NCBI GenBank assembly: GCA_024398835.1
Contig: JAKSIK010000008.1
Span: 1-64,000, forward strand
DNA from: Fibrobacter sp.
GTDB taxonomy: Bacteria > Fibrobacterota > Fibrobacteria > Fibrobacterales > Fibrobacteraceae
DNA: 64,000 nt
Direction: 5' to 3'
The translations under genes were made by a program, and so were the position numbers. The notes beneath the pieces were generated by a model. It saw only the letters and a program-made list of their open reading frames with translations. It was not told where the DNA came from and did no database searches. Positions 1-8,447 of the stretch are shown here, piece by piece (positions within the stretch are counted from its first letter, which is position 1; every line of letters starts with the position of its first letter).

Positions 1-2164
1 CAACGCCTTTTTCATCTTCACCATTAATATTATCAACAAAGACATATCCGAAAAGCCCCGCATATTCGGCGCCATCAACATACAATCCGCTGATGGTATG
101 ACCAGCGCCATCGAAAGTTCCTTCGAATTTTTGGGTTTCCGTTCCAATGGGAGTCCACTGCGTGAAGTCGGAACCGTCTCCATTCAAGGTGCCGTCGGCC
201 TTGAGCACGCTTTCGCCTTCACCGCAGGCGTTCACGCAAATATTTTCAACTAATTTAGCATTGATGACAAAGCCCATATTTGTCCATTTTGCGAACTCGT
301 AAAGATCTTCCTCTGAGGCAATTTCGAACACATGTTCGGAATTCATCTTCATCCACTGCGCATAGAATTCTAGGTCGCCCGTCGAACCCGTTGCGATGGA
401 AGAAACCATGTCTGTCACAGACTCCGCATGTTCCTTCGTGGACCAACCCACGAAAACGTAGCCGTCGCGTACAAGGTCCGTAGGAAGTTTAAATTCGTAT
501 TCCTCCGCATATTTCGTCGGGTATACACGGGTGTCACCCTCGAACGTGTGCAACCTCAACAAATGCTGAGTGCCAATCACGCCACTGAAGTCCGGCAAGG
601 AATTTACATCATTCAAATCTTGGCCCCAAACGGAACCGTCCAGGCCGTCTTCCTTGCAAGTTTCTGTGCCATCTTCTGTTTCACACCAGTTATGCAATTC
701 TGCCACGACATCGCCGTTGTGGAATTCTTCTTCGGATTTGCCTGTGCCGCTATAAGCAGGGCATTTACCATTGCAACCACCGATGCCATCCGCTGCAAGG
801 AAGAAACTGTTCGTGATGGTCAATGCTTCCTCACTCTCCCCCACAAGGCCACCGACATAGCTATCACTGCCGCTCACGGCGCCCGCGTTGTAGCTGTTCG
901 TGATGGTCAATGCTTGCTCACTCTTCCCCACAAGGCCGCCGACATAGTCAAAGCCTCTCACGGTGCCTGCGTTGTAGCTGTTCGTGATGATCAAAGCAGC
1001 TCTGCTCATAGCACCACTATTATTCCACCCCACAAGGCCGCCAACATTCAAGCCACCTCCGCTCACGGCGCCAGCGTTGTAGCTGTTTTCGATGGTCAAC
1101 GAGCAACCCGCCGAAGTCGCGACCAAACCACCGATAAAATAATGTCCACTCACGGCACCCAAGTTGTAACTGTTCTTAATGACCAATGAGCCATAATTAC
1201 TAGAGCAACCCGCCACAAGGCCGCCTACACAATCGTCTGTTCCACTCACGGTGCCCACATTATAACTATTCTCAATAATAGTCAAAACTTCCTCAAAGGC
1301 AATTCCCCCTACAAAGCCGCCTACACCAGATTCACCCGTCACAGCGCCCGCGTTGTAGCTATTCGTAATGATCAATGTACTATGATCAGTAGCCTCCCCC
1401 ACAAAGCCGCCTACACCAGATTCACCCGTCACAGCGCCCGAATTGTAGCTGTTCGTAATGGTTAATTTACTATAGTAATCGAAATATCCCACAAGGCCGC
1501 CGATTTCAGTACGTCCGCTCACGGCGCCCGCATTATAACTATTCGCAATAGTTAATTCACCATAGCTGGCATGCTTTCCCACCAGACCACCGACAACATA
1601 GTCTCCGCACACAGTGCCCACGTTGTAGCTGTTCATGATGGTCAATGTACCATAAAAACTACGCCCCACAAGGCCGCCGACATAGCGTTTTCCCTTAAAA
1701 TAGGAGCCCACGATGCCCAAGTTGTTGATGGAGAGCGCACCCTCCACCTTGCCGAACAAGCCGACATTCGCCTCATTTATATCGTCAAAGTACAGCCCGC
1801 TGATGGTCTTGCCATTGCCATTGAGCGTCACCTTTACGCCTTCGCCAACGTTCATCGGGGTCCACTGCGTGAAGTTGGAACCGTCTCCATTCAAGGTCCC
1901 ATCTGCCTTGAGCACGCTTTCGCCTTCGCCGCAGGCGTTCAGACAGATGTCCGCAGTCAACCTGCCGTTGATACTAGTAGCACCGCCGTTCACCATGCAG
2001 GCGAACTTGTAAAGAGCGTCGGCTGTACCGATTTCGTAGTAACCGTCCGCAGCAAACGTAAGGCTTCCCGGCAAACTTGCGCACGGGTCTTCATCCTCAG
2101 CAAAAACCGCCGTGGAAAAAACAGCCATCACGGCAAACAGAACTGCACGAACCATCTTTCCCAT
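1..2164 (-). CDS. Secreted GLUG-repeat / InlB-type repeat protein, C-terminus off the window
   Basis: The reading frame is open from the ATG at 2164 to the left edge, so the C-terminus is missing. A good Shine-Dalgarno (GGAG) sits just upstream, and a clear signal peptide ends in VFSTAVFA before EDEDPC. The N-terminal part has a conserved Cys-containing segment, which recurs near the left edge. Between them are about a dozen GLUG-like units of the form NSYNAGAVSG...VGGLVG. These are followed by a Listeria-Bacteroides (InlB B-type) repeat reading DGYVFVGWSTKEHAES and ending in FYAQW. GLUG proteins are typically cell-surface or secreted beta-rich proteins. A role in adhesion or surface display is inference; no catalytic domain is visible in the part present. 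Confidence 0.85.
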   Translation of the reverse strand, partial: MGKMVRAVLFAVMAVFSTAVFAEDEDPCASLPGSLTFAADGYYEIGTADALYKFACMVNGGATSINGRLTADICLNACGEGESVLKADGTLNGDGSNFTQWTPMNVGEGVKVTLNGNGKTISGLYFDDINEANVGLFGKVEGALSINNLGIVGSYFKGKRYVGGLVGRSFYGTLTIMNSYNVGTVCGDYVVGGLVGKHASYGELTIANSYNAGAVSGRTEIGGLVGYFDYYSKLTITNSYNSGAVTGESGVGGFVGEATDHSTLIITNSYNAGAVTGESGVGGFVGGIAFEEVLTIIENSYNVGTVSGTDDCVGGLVAGCSSNYGSLVIKNSYNLGAVSGHYFIGGLVATSAGCSLTIENSYNAGAVSGGGLNVGGLVGWNNSGAMSRAALIITNSYNAGTVRGFDYVGGLVGKSEQALTITNSYNAGAVSGSDSYVGGLVGESEEALTITNSFFLAADGIGGCNGKCPAYSGTGKSEEEFHNGDVVAELHNWCETEDGTETCKEDGLDGSVWGQDLNDVNSLPDFSGVIGTQHLLRLHTFEGDTRVYPTKYAEEYEFKLPTDLVRDGYVFVGWSTKEHAESVTDMVSSIATGSTGDLEFYAQWMKMNSEHVFEIASEEDLYEFAKWTNMGFVINAKLVENICVNACGEGESVLKADGTLNGDGSDFTQWTPIGTETQKFEGTFDGAGHTISGLYVDGAEYAGLFGYVFVDNINGEDEKGV
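807..1690 (-). repeat. Tandem GLUG-coding repeats inside the secreted protein gene
   Basis: Units of roughly 60-80 bases recur, each containing a version of the sense-strand text coding for NSYNAGAV followed by VGGLVG. Unit length varies because the loop between the two motifs varies. The units are in frame and coding. Confidence 0.85.
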
Positions 2165-2287
2165 CGATTCTCCAGTTTCATCTTGTTGACTTTCGCATCC
2201 GCCATAGCACAAAATATAACAAACCACGCCCTTCCGCCCCAAAATTTTAGTATATATTGCATAGAAAGGTTCTAACAAAGGATTTTT

Positions 2288-2608
2288 ATGGCCGACGAGA
2301 ACACCCAGGCAATTGTGGAAGCCCTCAACGGGATTCTTCAAGAGATGAAGAAGTTCAACTTGAAGCTGGACGCCATCCAGTCCTCTGTCGCTAGTATGGA
2401 GCGCTCCGCAGAATTTGATGCCGCTCTGAACCTGGCGGAAGCGGATTTCGATGGCGGACAAAGCTGCAGCAGCCTGAGCGATGCAGTCGCCTGCATCCAG
2501 AAGTACGTGGACGAACGCAAATCCGCCAAACGCTTCGACAACTACATTTTCGGGCGCCGTTCCCGCATTTCTACCCGCGACCCGCTGGAAGTCAACAACC
2601 GGCGCTAA
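2288..2608 (+). CDS. Small hypothetical protein with N-terminal coiled-coil-like heptads
   Basis: This 106-residue protein is not recognised. It has an AAAGGA ribosome site before the ATG. Residues about 10-40 show spaced hydrophobics (ILQEMKKFNLKLDAIQSSV) suggesting a short coiled coil. The C-terminus is basic (FGRRSRISTRD). No signal peptide or membrane segment is seen, so it is probably cytoplasmic. It lies 22 bases before the next small gene in the same direction, which also begins with a short amphipathic helix, so the two are probably co-transcribed. Confidence 0.6.
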   Translation: MADENTQAIVEALNGILQEMKKFNLKLDAIQSSVASMERSAEFDAALNLAEADFDGGQSCSSLSDAVACIQKYVDERKSAKRFDNYIFGRRSRISTRDPLEVNNRR

Positions 2609-2630
2609 GTATTTTTACCAAAGGAAACTC

Positions 2631-3017
2631 ATGACCGACGATCAATTCGACAAACTCCTCTCCCTCATGGAACGCCAGACCGCCGCAATGGAATCCATCG
2701 CCAAGTCCCTGGGCGCTAGTGGCGAAAACGCCTCCTCCATCCCGCATGGTGACATCAGCTCCGAACTCAAGTTCTTACGCAGAATCGAAACGCTCCACAC
2801 AGGAATGCTCCTCAGCAACAGCAACGCAGAGCCCTACAACATTTCCATGGCTATTGATGACGTGGTGAATTATGCAACCAAGTGCACGAAAAAGAACATC
2901 TGGTCCGACAAGGAGTACCGCGTTTACAACAACAGCCGCGTACATTTCCGCAACGACCTCATCGTTGGCCCAAACGGCGACGACTGTGCCCTGCAAATTG
3001 CCTATAAAAAAGACTAA
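2631..3017 (+). CDS. Small hypothetical protein, partner of the preceding gene
   Basis: This 128-residue protein is not recognised. The ATG at 2631 is preceded by AAAGGAAA. An in-frame upstream start at 2481 would overlap the previous gene by more than 120 bases and has no ribosome site, so it was not used. The N-terminus (LLSLMERQTAAMESIAKSL) looks helical, resembling the start of the neighbour in layout though not clearly homologous. The C-terminal half is mixed polar. A strong terminator follows at 3044, so the two small genes form a short unit. Confidence 0.6.
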   Translation: MTDDQFDKLLSLMERQTAAMESIAKSLGASGENASSIPHGDISSELKFLRRIETLHTGMLLSNSNAEPYNISMAIDDVVNYATKCTKKNIWSDKEYRVYNNSRVHFRNDLIVGPNGDDCALQIAYKKD

Positions 3018-3043
3018 GCCATTCATTTTCTCGTAAATAATCC

Positions 3044-3073
3044 AAAGTGGAATCCTTTTTTCCACTTTTTTTT
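3044..3073 (+). terminator. Intrinsic terminator
   Basis: AAAGTGGAA at 3044-3052 pairs with TTCCACTTT at 3060-3068, and the T run continues to 3073. It ends the 2288-3017 unit. Confidence 0.85.
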
Positions 3074-3155
3074 ATGCTTTTTTTGAATTCCATTATATAT
3101 ATTGAAATTGTATAGGCCCTTAGGGTCCAAATTTTTTCTGAAAAAGGATTTGCAC

Positions 3156-3680
3156 ATGCTCTCTTACGCTGAAGCTTATAAAATCGCCGCTGAAGTCCAC
3201 AAAAACCAGGTGGACAAGGCCGGCGGCCCCTACATTGATTTTCTCCAGAATGTTGCTGATTTCTTGAAGAACAAGGGCGAACCCGAAGAGGTTCAGACCC
3301 TCGCCATTCTGCAGGATTTGATTACCTCCTCCACCAAGAAGACGCCCGAAGAAGTCATCGCTATGGGTGTACCCGCCGATATGGTGGAACTCATCCAGAA
3401 AATGACCTACCACAAAGACCAGGGCTGGATTGACGAATACAGTTGCAAGCTCATGGCTCAGGGTGTTAGCGCCGAAGAAGCCACCTACGAAGCCCGTGAA
3501 AAGGAATTCGTCCGCTTCGTGGAGACCTTGAAAGACAATCCCATGGCAGCAAAGGCCAAGAGCGCCATTTTGAACATGCTTTTGGAAGACAAATACGTCC
3601 GCCGTCAGGAGCGCCGCGAACTGAAGACCCAGTTCCGCCTTAAAAAGTACAAGGCCGCCATCGAGGCTTTGGGCGTTTAA
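3156..3680 (+). CDS. Degenerate RelA/SpoT-type HD-fold protein (pseudo-hydrolase)
   Basis: This protein has 174 residues from the ATG at 3156, which has an AAAAAGGA site upstream; a longer in-frame start at 3102 lacks one. The N-terminal 80 residues follow the (p)ppGpp hydrolase HD pattern: AYKIAAEVHKNQ, then GGPYI, then a helix ending LAILQDLI, then TPEEV. In active enzymes the last motif carries the His-Asp pair; here it reads Gln53-Asp54. The His of the usual HPL motif after GGPYI is also absent. No synthetase domain is present. It therefore looks like a small, probably inactive HD homologue. A binding or regulatory role is inference, and the similarity could be structural only. Confidence 0.6.
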   Translation: MLSYAEAYKIAAEVHKNQVDKAGGPYIDFLQNVADFLKNKGEPEEVQTLAILQDLITSSTKKTPEEVIAMGVPADMVELIQKMTYHKDQGWIDEYSCKLMAQGVSAEEATYEAREKEFVRFVETLKDNPMAAKAKSAILNMLLEDKYVRRQERRELKTQFRLKKYKAAIEALGV

Positions 3681-3745
3681 GGCCTGGATCGCAAGCCTGA
3701 CATAGGCACGCCGCGAAATCAACCCATTGGCAATCAACGACTTAC

Positions 3746-3777
3746 AAAACGGAGTGCATATGTGTTCCGTTTTTTTT
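3746..3777 (+). terminator. Intrinsic terminator
   Basis: AAAACGGA at 3746-3753 pairs with TCCGTTTT about 12 bases later and runs into eight or more T. It ends the HD-protein gene and separates it from serC. Confidence 0.85.
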
Positions 3778-3886
3778 GTTTTTCCCTTTTCTACACCCCG
3801 TTTAGCCACCCCAAACCCTTTTTATTATCTTTAACCCCGTAATTTTTTAGCCCATTTGGGCACAAAACCCTAACAAGGAACATACA

Positions 3887-4993
3887 ATGGCAAATAAAGT
3901 CTACAACTTCAGCGCAGGCCCGTCCGTCCTGCCGGAACAAGCACTCAAAGAAGCATCTGCAGCCTGCATCGACTATGCAAACTCTGGTATCAGTATCCTT
4001 TCAATGAGTCACCGTTCAAAGCCCATTGAAAACATGTTCGCCGAAACCGAACAGTTCCTTCGCGACCTCATGGGCATCCCCGAGAACTACGACATCGTGT
4101 TCCTCGGCGGCGGCTGCTCCCTCCTGTTCTGCATGGTTCCGATGAACCTGCTGGGCCAGAACGAAACTGCCGACTACACCGACACTGGCGTGTGGGCATC
4201 CAAGGCACTCAAGGAAGCAAAGCTTTTCGGTAACGTGAATGTCGCCTGCTCCACCAAGGCCGATGTTTACAACCACATTGACAAGAATCTCAAGCTGAGC
4301 GACAACGCGAAGTACCTCCACATTACCGCGAACAACACCATCTACGGTACGGAATGGCACAACTTCCCGAAGCCGAAGTCCGGCTTCCTCGTCGCCGACA
4401 TGAGCTCCGACTTCCTCGCCCGCAAGGTGAACGTCAGTGACTTCGGCATGATCTACGGCGGCGCCCAGAAGAACATCAGCTGCGCTGGCGTGACCGTCTC
4501 CATCATCCGCAAGGACCTTCTCGGTAAGGTTGACCGCACGATTCCTACGATGCTCAACTTCCAGACCCACATCGACGGCAAGAACATGTTCAACACGCCT
4601 CCTGTCTTCGCTGTTTACACCATGAACCGCACCCTCAAGTGGCTCAAGGACATGGGCGGTGTCGAAGCTATCGAAAAGATCAACCGCGAAAAGGCTGCAC
4701 TTCTCTACAGCGCCATCGACGCTTCCAAGGTGTTCGTCGGTACCGCCGCCAAGGAAGACCGCTCCCTCATGAACGTTCCGTTCGTCTTCAAGAAGGACGT
4801 CGTGTCCGACGAAAAGAACGACGAAATGTCCAAGGACTTCATCGAATTCGCAAAGGCCCGCGGCCTCGTGCAGATCAAGGGTCACCGTTCTGTTGGCGGC
4901 TTCCGCGCCTCCATCTACAACGCTATGCCGATCGAAGGCGTGCAGGCCCTCGTGGACTGCATGGGCGACTACGAAAAGAAGATCTTGGGCTAA
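3887..4993 (+). CDS. serC: Phosphoserine aminotransferase
   Basis: This 368-residue PLP enzyme converts 3-phosphohydroxypyruvate and glutamate to phosphoserine and 2-oxoglutarate in serine synthesis, and also acts in pyridoxal phosphate synthesis in many bacteria. The N-terminus NFSAGPSVLPEQAL is the family signature, and GGAQKNIS carries the PLP-binding lysine. Length matches the family. The start has AAGGAA upstream. It is followed after 36 bases by rsmI and then lnt in the same direction, with no terminator seen between them, so a serC-rsmI-lnt transcript is likely. Confidence 0.95.
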   Translation: MANKVYNFSAGPSVLPEQALKEASAACIDYANSGISILSMSHRSKPIENMFAETEQFLRDLMGIPENYDIVFLGGGCSLLFCMVPMNLLGQNETADYTDTGVWASKALKEAKLFGNVNVACSTKADVYNHIDKNLKLSDNAKYLHITANNTIYGTEWHNFPKPKSGFLVADMSSDFLARKVNVSDFGMIYGGAQKNISCAGVTVSIIRKDLLGKVDRTIPTMLNFQTHIDGKNMFNTPPVFAVYTMNRTLKWLKDMGGVEAIEKINREKAALLYSAIDASKVFVGTAAKEDRSLMNVPFVFKKDVVSDEKNDEMSKDFIEFAKARGLVQIKGHRSVGGFRASIYNAMPIEGVQALVDCMGDYEKKILG

Positions 4994-5029
4994 TCCCCAA
5001 AGCAATACCTGAGCTCACGAACGCAAACC

Positions 5030-5725
5030 ATGGCTCACGTACTCTACATTGTGGCAACACCCATCGGCAACATGGAAGATATTACCTACCATGCTGTTCG
5101 GGTGTTGAAAGAAGTCCCTCTGGTATTGGCGGAAGACACCCGCCATTCCAGGATTCTCTTTGACAACTATGGCATCACCACCCCCATGGAAGCCTACCAC
5201 GACTTCAACAAGGAGAAGGTGACGCCCAAGTACGTGGAGTATTTGAAGGAAACTGGAGACATCGCCCTCATCAGCGATGCGGGGACGCCCGGTGTGGCAG
5301 ACCCGGCCTTCAACCTGGTGCGGGAATGCGTGCGTGAAGGGATTGAGGTCCGGGCGATTCCTGGCCCCTGCGCCATGATTACGGCCCTTGTCAGTAGCGG
5401 CATGCCTACGGACCACTTCACCTTCCAGTATTTCTCCCCTAAGAAGAGCGCCCAGCGGATTCACCTGCTAGAAAAACTGCGGGACAGCGCCGACGCCTCC
5501 TCTACCCAAATCTTCTACGCCAGTCCCCACAACATCGACAAGTTCGTGGAAGAAATCAAGCAGGTCTTTGGCGAAATCAAAATTGCCCTCATGCGTGAGC
5601 TGACCAAGAAGTTCGAGGAGCACCTCATCGGCACTCCCTCGGAAATTCTCGCCCACTTCAAGAGCCACCCGCCCAAGGGTGAATTTGTCCTCATTTTCCA
5701 TCCCGAAGACAAGTCGGGACTTTAA
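5030..5725 (+). CDS. rsmI: 16S rRNA 2'-O-ribose C1402 methyltransferase
   Basis: RsmI methylates the 2'-OH of cytidine 1402 in the decoding centre of 16S rRNA using S-adenosylmethionine. The sequence shows the tetrapyrrole-methylase-fold signatures LYIVATPIGNMEDI, AEDTRHS and SDAGTPGVADP, plus IPGPCA. At 231 residues it is shorter than the E. coli protein (about 286) and lacks much of the C-terminal helical extension, as in some other phyla. It lies in a probable operon with serC upstream and lnt 23 bases downstream. Confidence 0.93.
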   Translation: MAHVLYIVATPIGNMEDITYHAVRVLKEVPLVLAEDTRHSRILFDNYGITTPMEAYHDFNKEKVTPKYVEYLKETGDIALISDAGTPGVADPAFNLVRECVREGIEVRAIPGPCAMITALVSSGMPTDHFTFQYFSPKKSAQRIHLLEKLRDSADASSTQIFYASPHNIDKFVEEIKQVFGEIKIALMRELTKKFEEHLIGTPSEILAHFKSHPPKGEFVLIFHPEDKSGL

Positions 5726-5748
5726 CCCTTCGCTGCGAGGAACACCTC

Positions 5749-7683
5749 ATGAGTTTTCAGCAGTTGAAGGCATTACCGAAAATCTACTGGATTTTCCTTG
5801 GGCTGATATTTGTCGCCGAGGCAGTCATTTTCGCTCTACACCCGGACGACCCTGGGCTATACCAGCAAAAAATTCAGTTCATTCCGTTAACCCTTACCCT
5901 TCCCTTCCTCTTTTTCCGCGACACCCGTAAAAATTTCAAGCGGTGTTTTTACACCTACTTTTTCGCCGCATTCGGCTTTCTCGCCATAGACTACCTCGCC
6001 AACGGGCACGCAGGTCTATTCCATATCACAACCACCTTCTGCCCCGCATTCCTCTACTGGATTATCATTTTTGCACGCTGGAATTTTGCACGGGTAAAAG
6101 AACGTGAATCGAGAATTGCTCTCGCCTTAAGCACTATCTCCTGGGGATTTTACGCCTTCGCATTTCCGCCTCTCCCCTTGGGCCCCGCCGCCTTGGTACT
6201 CTTGGTTCCCTGGTTCATCGTACTGAACAACTACAGCCGTAAAGCCATCATCTTCGCCACCTTCTGGTCGGGGATGCTCTACAACACCATCAACTACTAC
6301 TGGATTTACAACGTGATGCACGTGGATGCAGCTCCCGGGGGACTCATCCTGTTTGGCCTGGTGCTCCTCATCGCTTACGTTACCAGTTACAACGTTTTGG
6401 CAGCATTTGTCTACAGCCTCGCCCGCAATATCCGCGTTCATGGGCATGCCGTTTTGCTGTGGCTCTTCCCACTCTTTTATGCGGGGTTAGAAATGACTCG
6501 CACCCGCGGTGATTTTGCGTTTCCATGGAGTCATCTCGGGTTCGCCTTCGGGAATCATCTAGAACTTTTGCAAGCGCTTTCCTTTATCGGCATTTTTGGT
6601 TACACGATACTCATCATTGCATCCAATATGGTTGTGGCAAAGGCCATTTTCCGGCCGAGCATTAAAGGCAAGTGGCCGCTCATCACACCTCTGGTGATTT
6701 TCTTTGCGCTACTGGTTCATGGGTCCGCTGTTCTTTCCGCGCCAGAAACAGCACCCTTTTATGGTACAGATGAAAAATCTCCCACTATGGCTCTGGTGCA
6801 ACCCAGCATTCATCAAGGAGAAAAATGGAGCAAGGCCCGCTACGATTCCATCATCACCAAAACCGTTGGCATGATTAAAGACAGTGTGGCCCCTGGCACA
6901 GACTTGATTATTCTAGCAGAGACCGCCATTCCCGACCACATCAAAAGACAGCCTAAGACCGTCGCTAAATTTCATCACATTGCAAACCAGCGAAACGCAT
7001 ACATTCTCACTGGAGCCTTGGATTTCAAGCGTAATCGAGAACCTGGTGCACTCCGTCGTTACGAGGTTTATAACGCCTCATTCCTCTTTACTCCTTTCGA
7101 CGACAACTTCCCGCAACGCTATATCAAAAAACATCTCGTTCCCTTCAGCGAGCGTATTCCTTTCGACGATATCTTCCCTATTTTGAATTACGTGGATTTA
7201 GGCGAGGGCGATTTTGTTCCTGGCAAAGAAACGCCTGTATATGGTCCTTACAACTGGACTCCATTCATTTGCTATGACGCTATTTTTGGTGACCTAGTTC
7301 GTGAGGCCATTGATGCGGGTTCTAGACTCATGGTGAACATTACCAACGACGGCTGGTTTGGTCGAAGCACCGCCCCATACCAGCACTTAAACTTGGTCCG
7401 CTATCGCGCCATTGAAAACGGCATTCCCGTGGCACGCATGGCAAACAGCGGTGTTTCTAGTTTCATTGACCAATATGGTCACTACGACCAAAACACCGAA
7501 ATTTTTACGGATCGTGTTATTCAGCGGAAGATGCAGCTCAAAACCAGGAACACTCTTTACCAGCACATCGGCGATGGAGTTGAAACAGCTCTCCTCTGGT
7601 TCTTCCTATTCTACGTGCTTACCGCTTTCGGCGTGAGTTTTTACAACTATAAAAAAAACGGCCCGAAAGCCGAGCAGTTATAA
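5749..7683 (+). CDS. lnt: Apolipoprotein N-acyltransferase
   Basis: Lnt adds the third acyl chain to the N-terminal cysteine of lipoproteins at the inner membrane, which fits the many lipoproteins encoded nearby. The N-terminal ~330 residues contain multiple membrane helices, followed by a periplasmic nitrilase domain. Candidate catalytic residues are Glu391 in ILAETAIP, the Lys of KKHLVPFSE, and Cys508 in FICYDAIFGD. NDGWFG is the usual downstream motif. A last membrane helix lies near the C-terminus. At 644 residues it is longer than E. coli Lnt (512), mainly through extra N-terminal hydrophobic sequence. In the catalytic motif the usual Glu after Cys-Tyr is Asp. Confidence 0.92.
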   Translation: MSFQQLKALPKIYWIFLGLIFVAEAVIFALHPDDPGLYQQKIQFIPLTLTLPFLFFRDTRKNFKRCFYTYFFAAFGFLAIDYLANGHAGLFHITTTFCPAFLYWIIIFARWNFARVKERESRIALALSTISWGFYAFAFPPLPLGPAALVLLVPWFIVLNNYSRKAIIFATFWSGMLYNTINYYWIYNVMHVDAAPGGLILFGLVLLIAYVTSYNVLAAFVYSLARNIRVHGHAVLLWLFPLFYAGLEMTRTRGDFAFPWSHLGFAFGNHLELLQALSFIGIFGYTILIIASNMVVAKAIFRPSIKGKWPLITPLVIFFALLVHGSAVLSAPETAPFYGTDEKSPTMALVQPSIHQGEKWSKARYDSIITKTVGMIKDSVAPGTDLIILAETAIPDHIKRQPKTVAKFHHIANQRNAYILTGALDFKRNREPGALRRYEVYNASFLFTPFDDNFPQRYIKKHLVPFSERIPFDDIFPILNYVDLGEGDFVPGKETPVYGPYNWTPFICYDAIFGDLVREAIDAGSRLMVNITNDGWFGRSTAPYQHLNLVRYRAIENGIPVARMANSGVSSFIDQYGHYDQNTEIFTDRVIQRKMQLKTRNTLYQHIGDGVETALLWFFLFYVLTAFGVSFYNYKKNGPKAEQL

Positions 7684-7694
7684 GTCTCGAAAAT

Positions 7695-8330
7695 TTATAG
7701 AAGCAGCATGGGTGGCCAATGGCCGGCCTTAGGCCGTTCCCGGAAACTTGCCTCTGGCAAAAGTTCCTGCAATTTTTCAGTTCGAGATGGCACAATGGCC
7801 TTATCCATCTTGCCATAAACCACCTGGATGTCGCTGCTATTTTCCAGAGGTTCCTTCAGTTGATGTGTCGCCAAAAATTCCAGGCCCTGGGCCAGCAACT
7901 CTGGATTCATTTTCCTCGCAGCATTAAACCAGTCTTCTTCCCAATCTTCAAATTCTTCCGCAAAAACTTCGCCAAAAGTATTGAGGGTAGGCTCCAAAGC
8001 CGTTTTTAATTGTTTAGCCAAGAACAAAAGGCCCGGCTCTGTCCATGAACTTTCTTCATCACAAAAATCTGCAAAGGCAGAAAGCAAAATCCATTTTTGA
8101 TTCTTGGGGCGGTTCTTCGATGCAAGCATCAGAGACAACGCTCCCAAGCCAGAAGCCACTACCACGTTAGCCACAGACATGCCCGGAAGTTTGTAGGGAT
8201 TTTCCAGTTGACCTGCCAATTTTTCATACGAGATAAAACTGTGGTTTGCATCTGCAACATCCGACAACTCATCTTCCCACAGGGAAAGATCAAAAGCCCA
8301 ATCCGGCAACCAAACCCATTTCTCAGCCAT
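7695..8330 (-). CDS. Alpha/beta-hydrolase-fold protein, BioH-like
   Basis: This 211-residue protein has the layout of a small alpha/beta hydrolase. The N-terminus (WVWLPDWAFDLSLW) resembles the HGWG...W oxyanion strand of BioH/BioG-type esterases. A likely nucleophile lies in VVASGLGAL, an unusual form of the GxSxG elbow. The acid is in YGKMDKAIVP and the His in KAGHWP. Pimeloyl-ACP methyl ester hydrolysis for biotin synthesis is possible, but no biotin genes are adjacent, so this is tentative. The ATG at 8330 has AGAGA six bases upstream; a TTG at 8336 is less likely. The gene is convergent with lnt. Confidence 0.6.
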   Translation of the reverse strand: MAEKWVWLPDWAFDLSLWEDELSDVADANHSFISYEKLAGQLENPYKLPGMSVANVVVASGLGALSLMLASKNRPKNQKWILLSAFADFCDEESSWTEPGLLFLAKQLKTALEPTLNTFGEVFAEEFEDWEEDWFNAARKMNPELLAQGLEFLATHQLKEPLENSSDIQVVYGKMDKAIVPSRTEKLQELLPEASFRERPKAGHWPPMLLL

Positions 8331-8447
8331 AGACAATCTCTAAAAAAAAATCAGGAGAAGTATCCAGGTTAAAGATATATAGGCAAAACACAAAAAGAAA
8401 ATTTTTTCAAAAAAAGTTTCACATTTTTTAGTTATCTTAATACTCGT

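Noticed and set aside
807-1690. Regular repeats that might suggest a CRISPR array
   Set aside because: Units are coding, in frame, of variable length and not separated by unique spacers of fixed size; they encode GLUG motifs.
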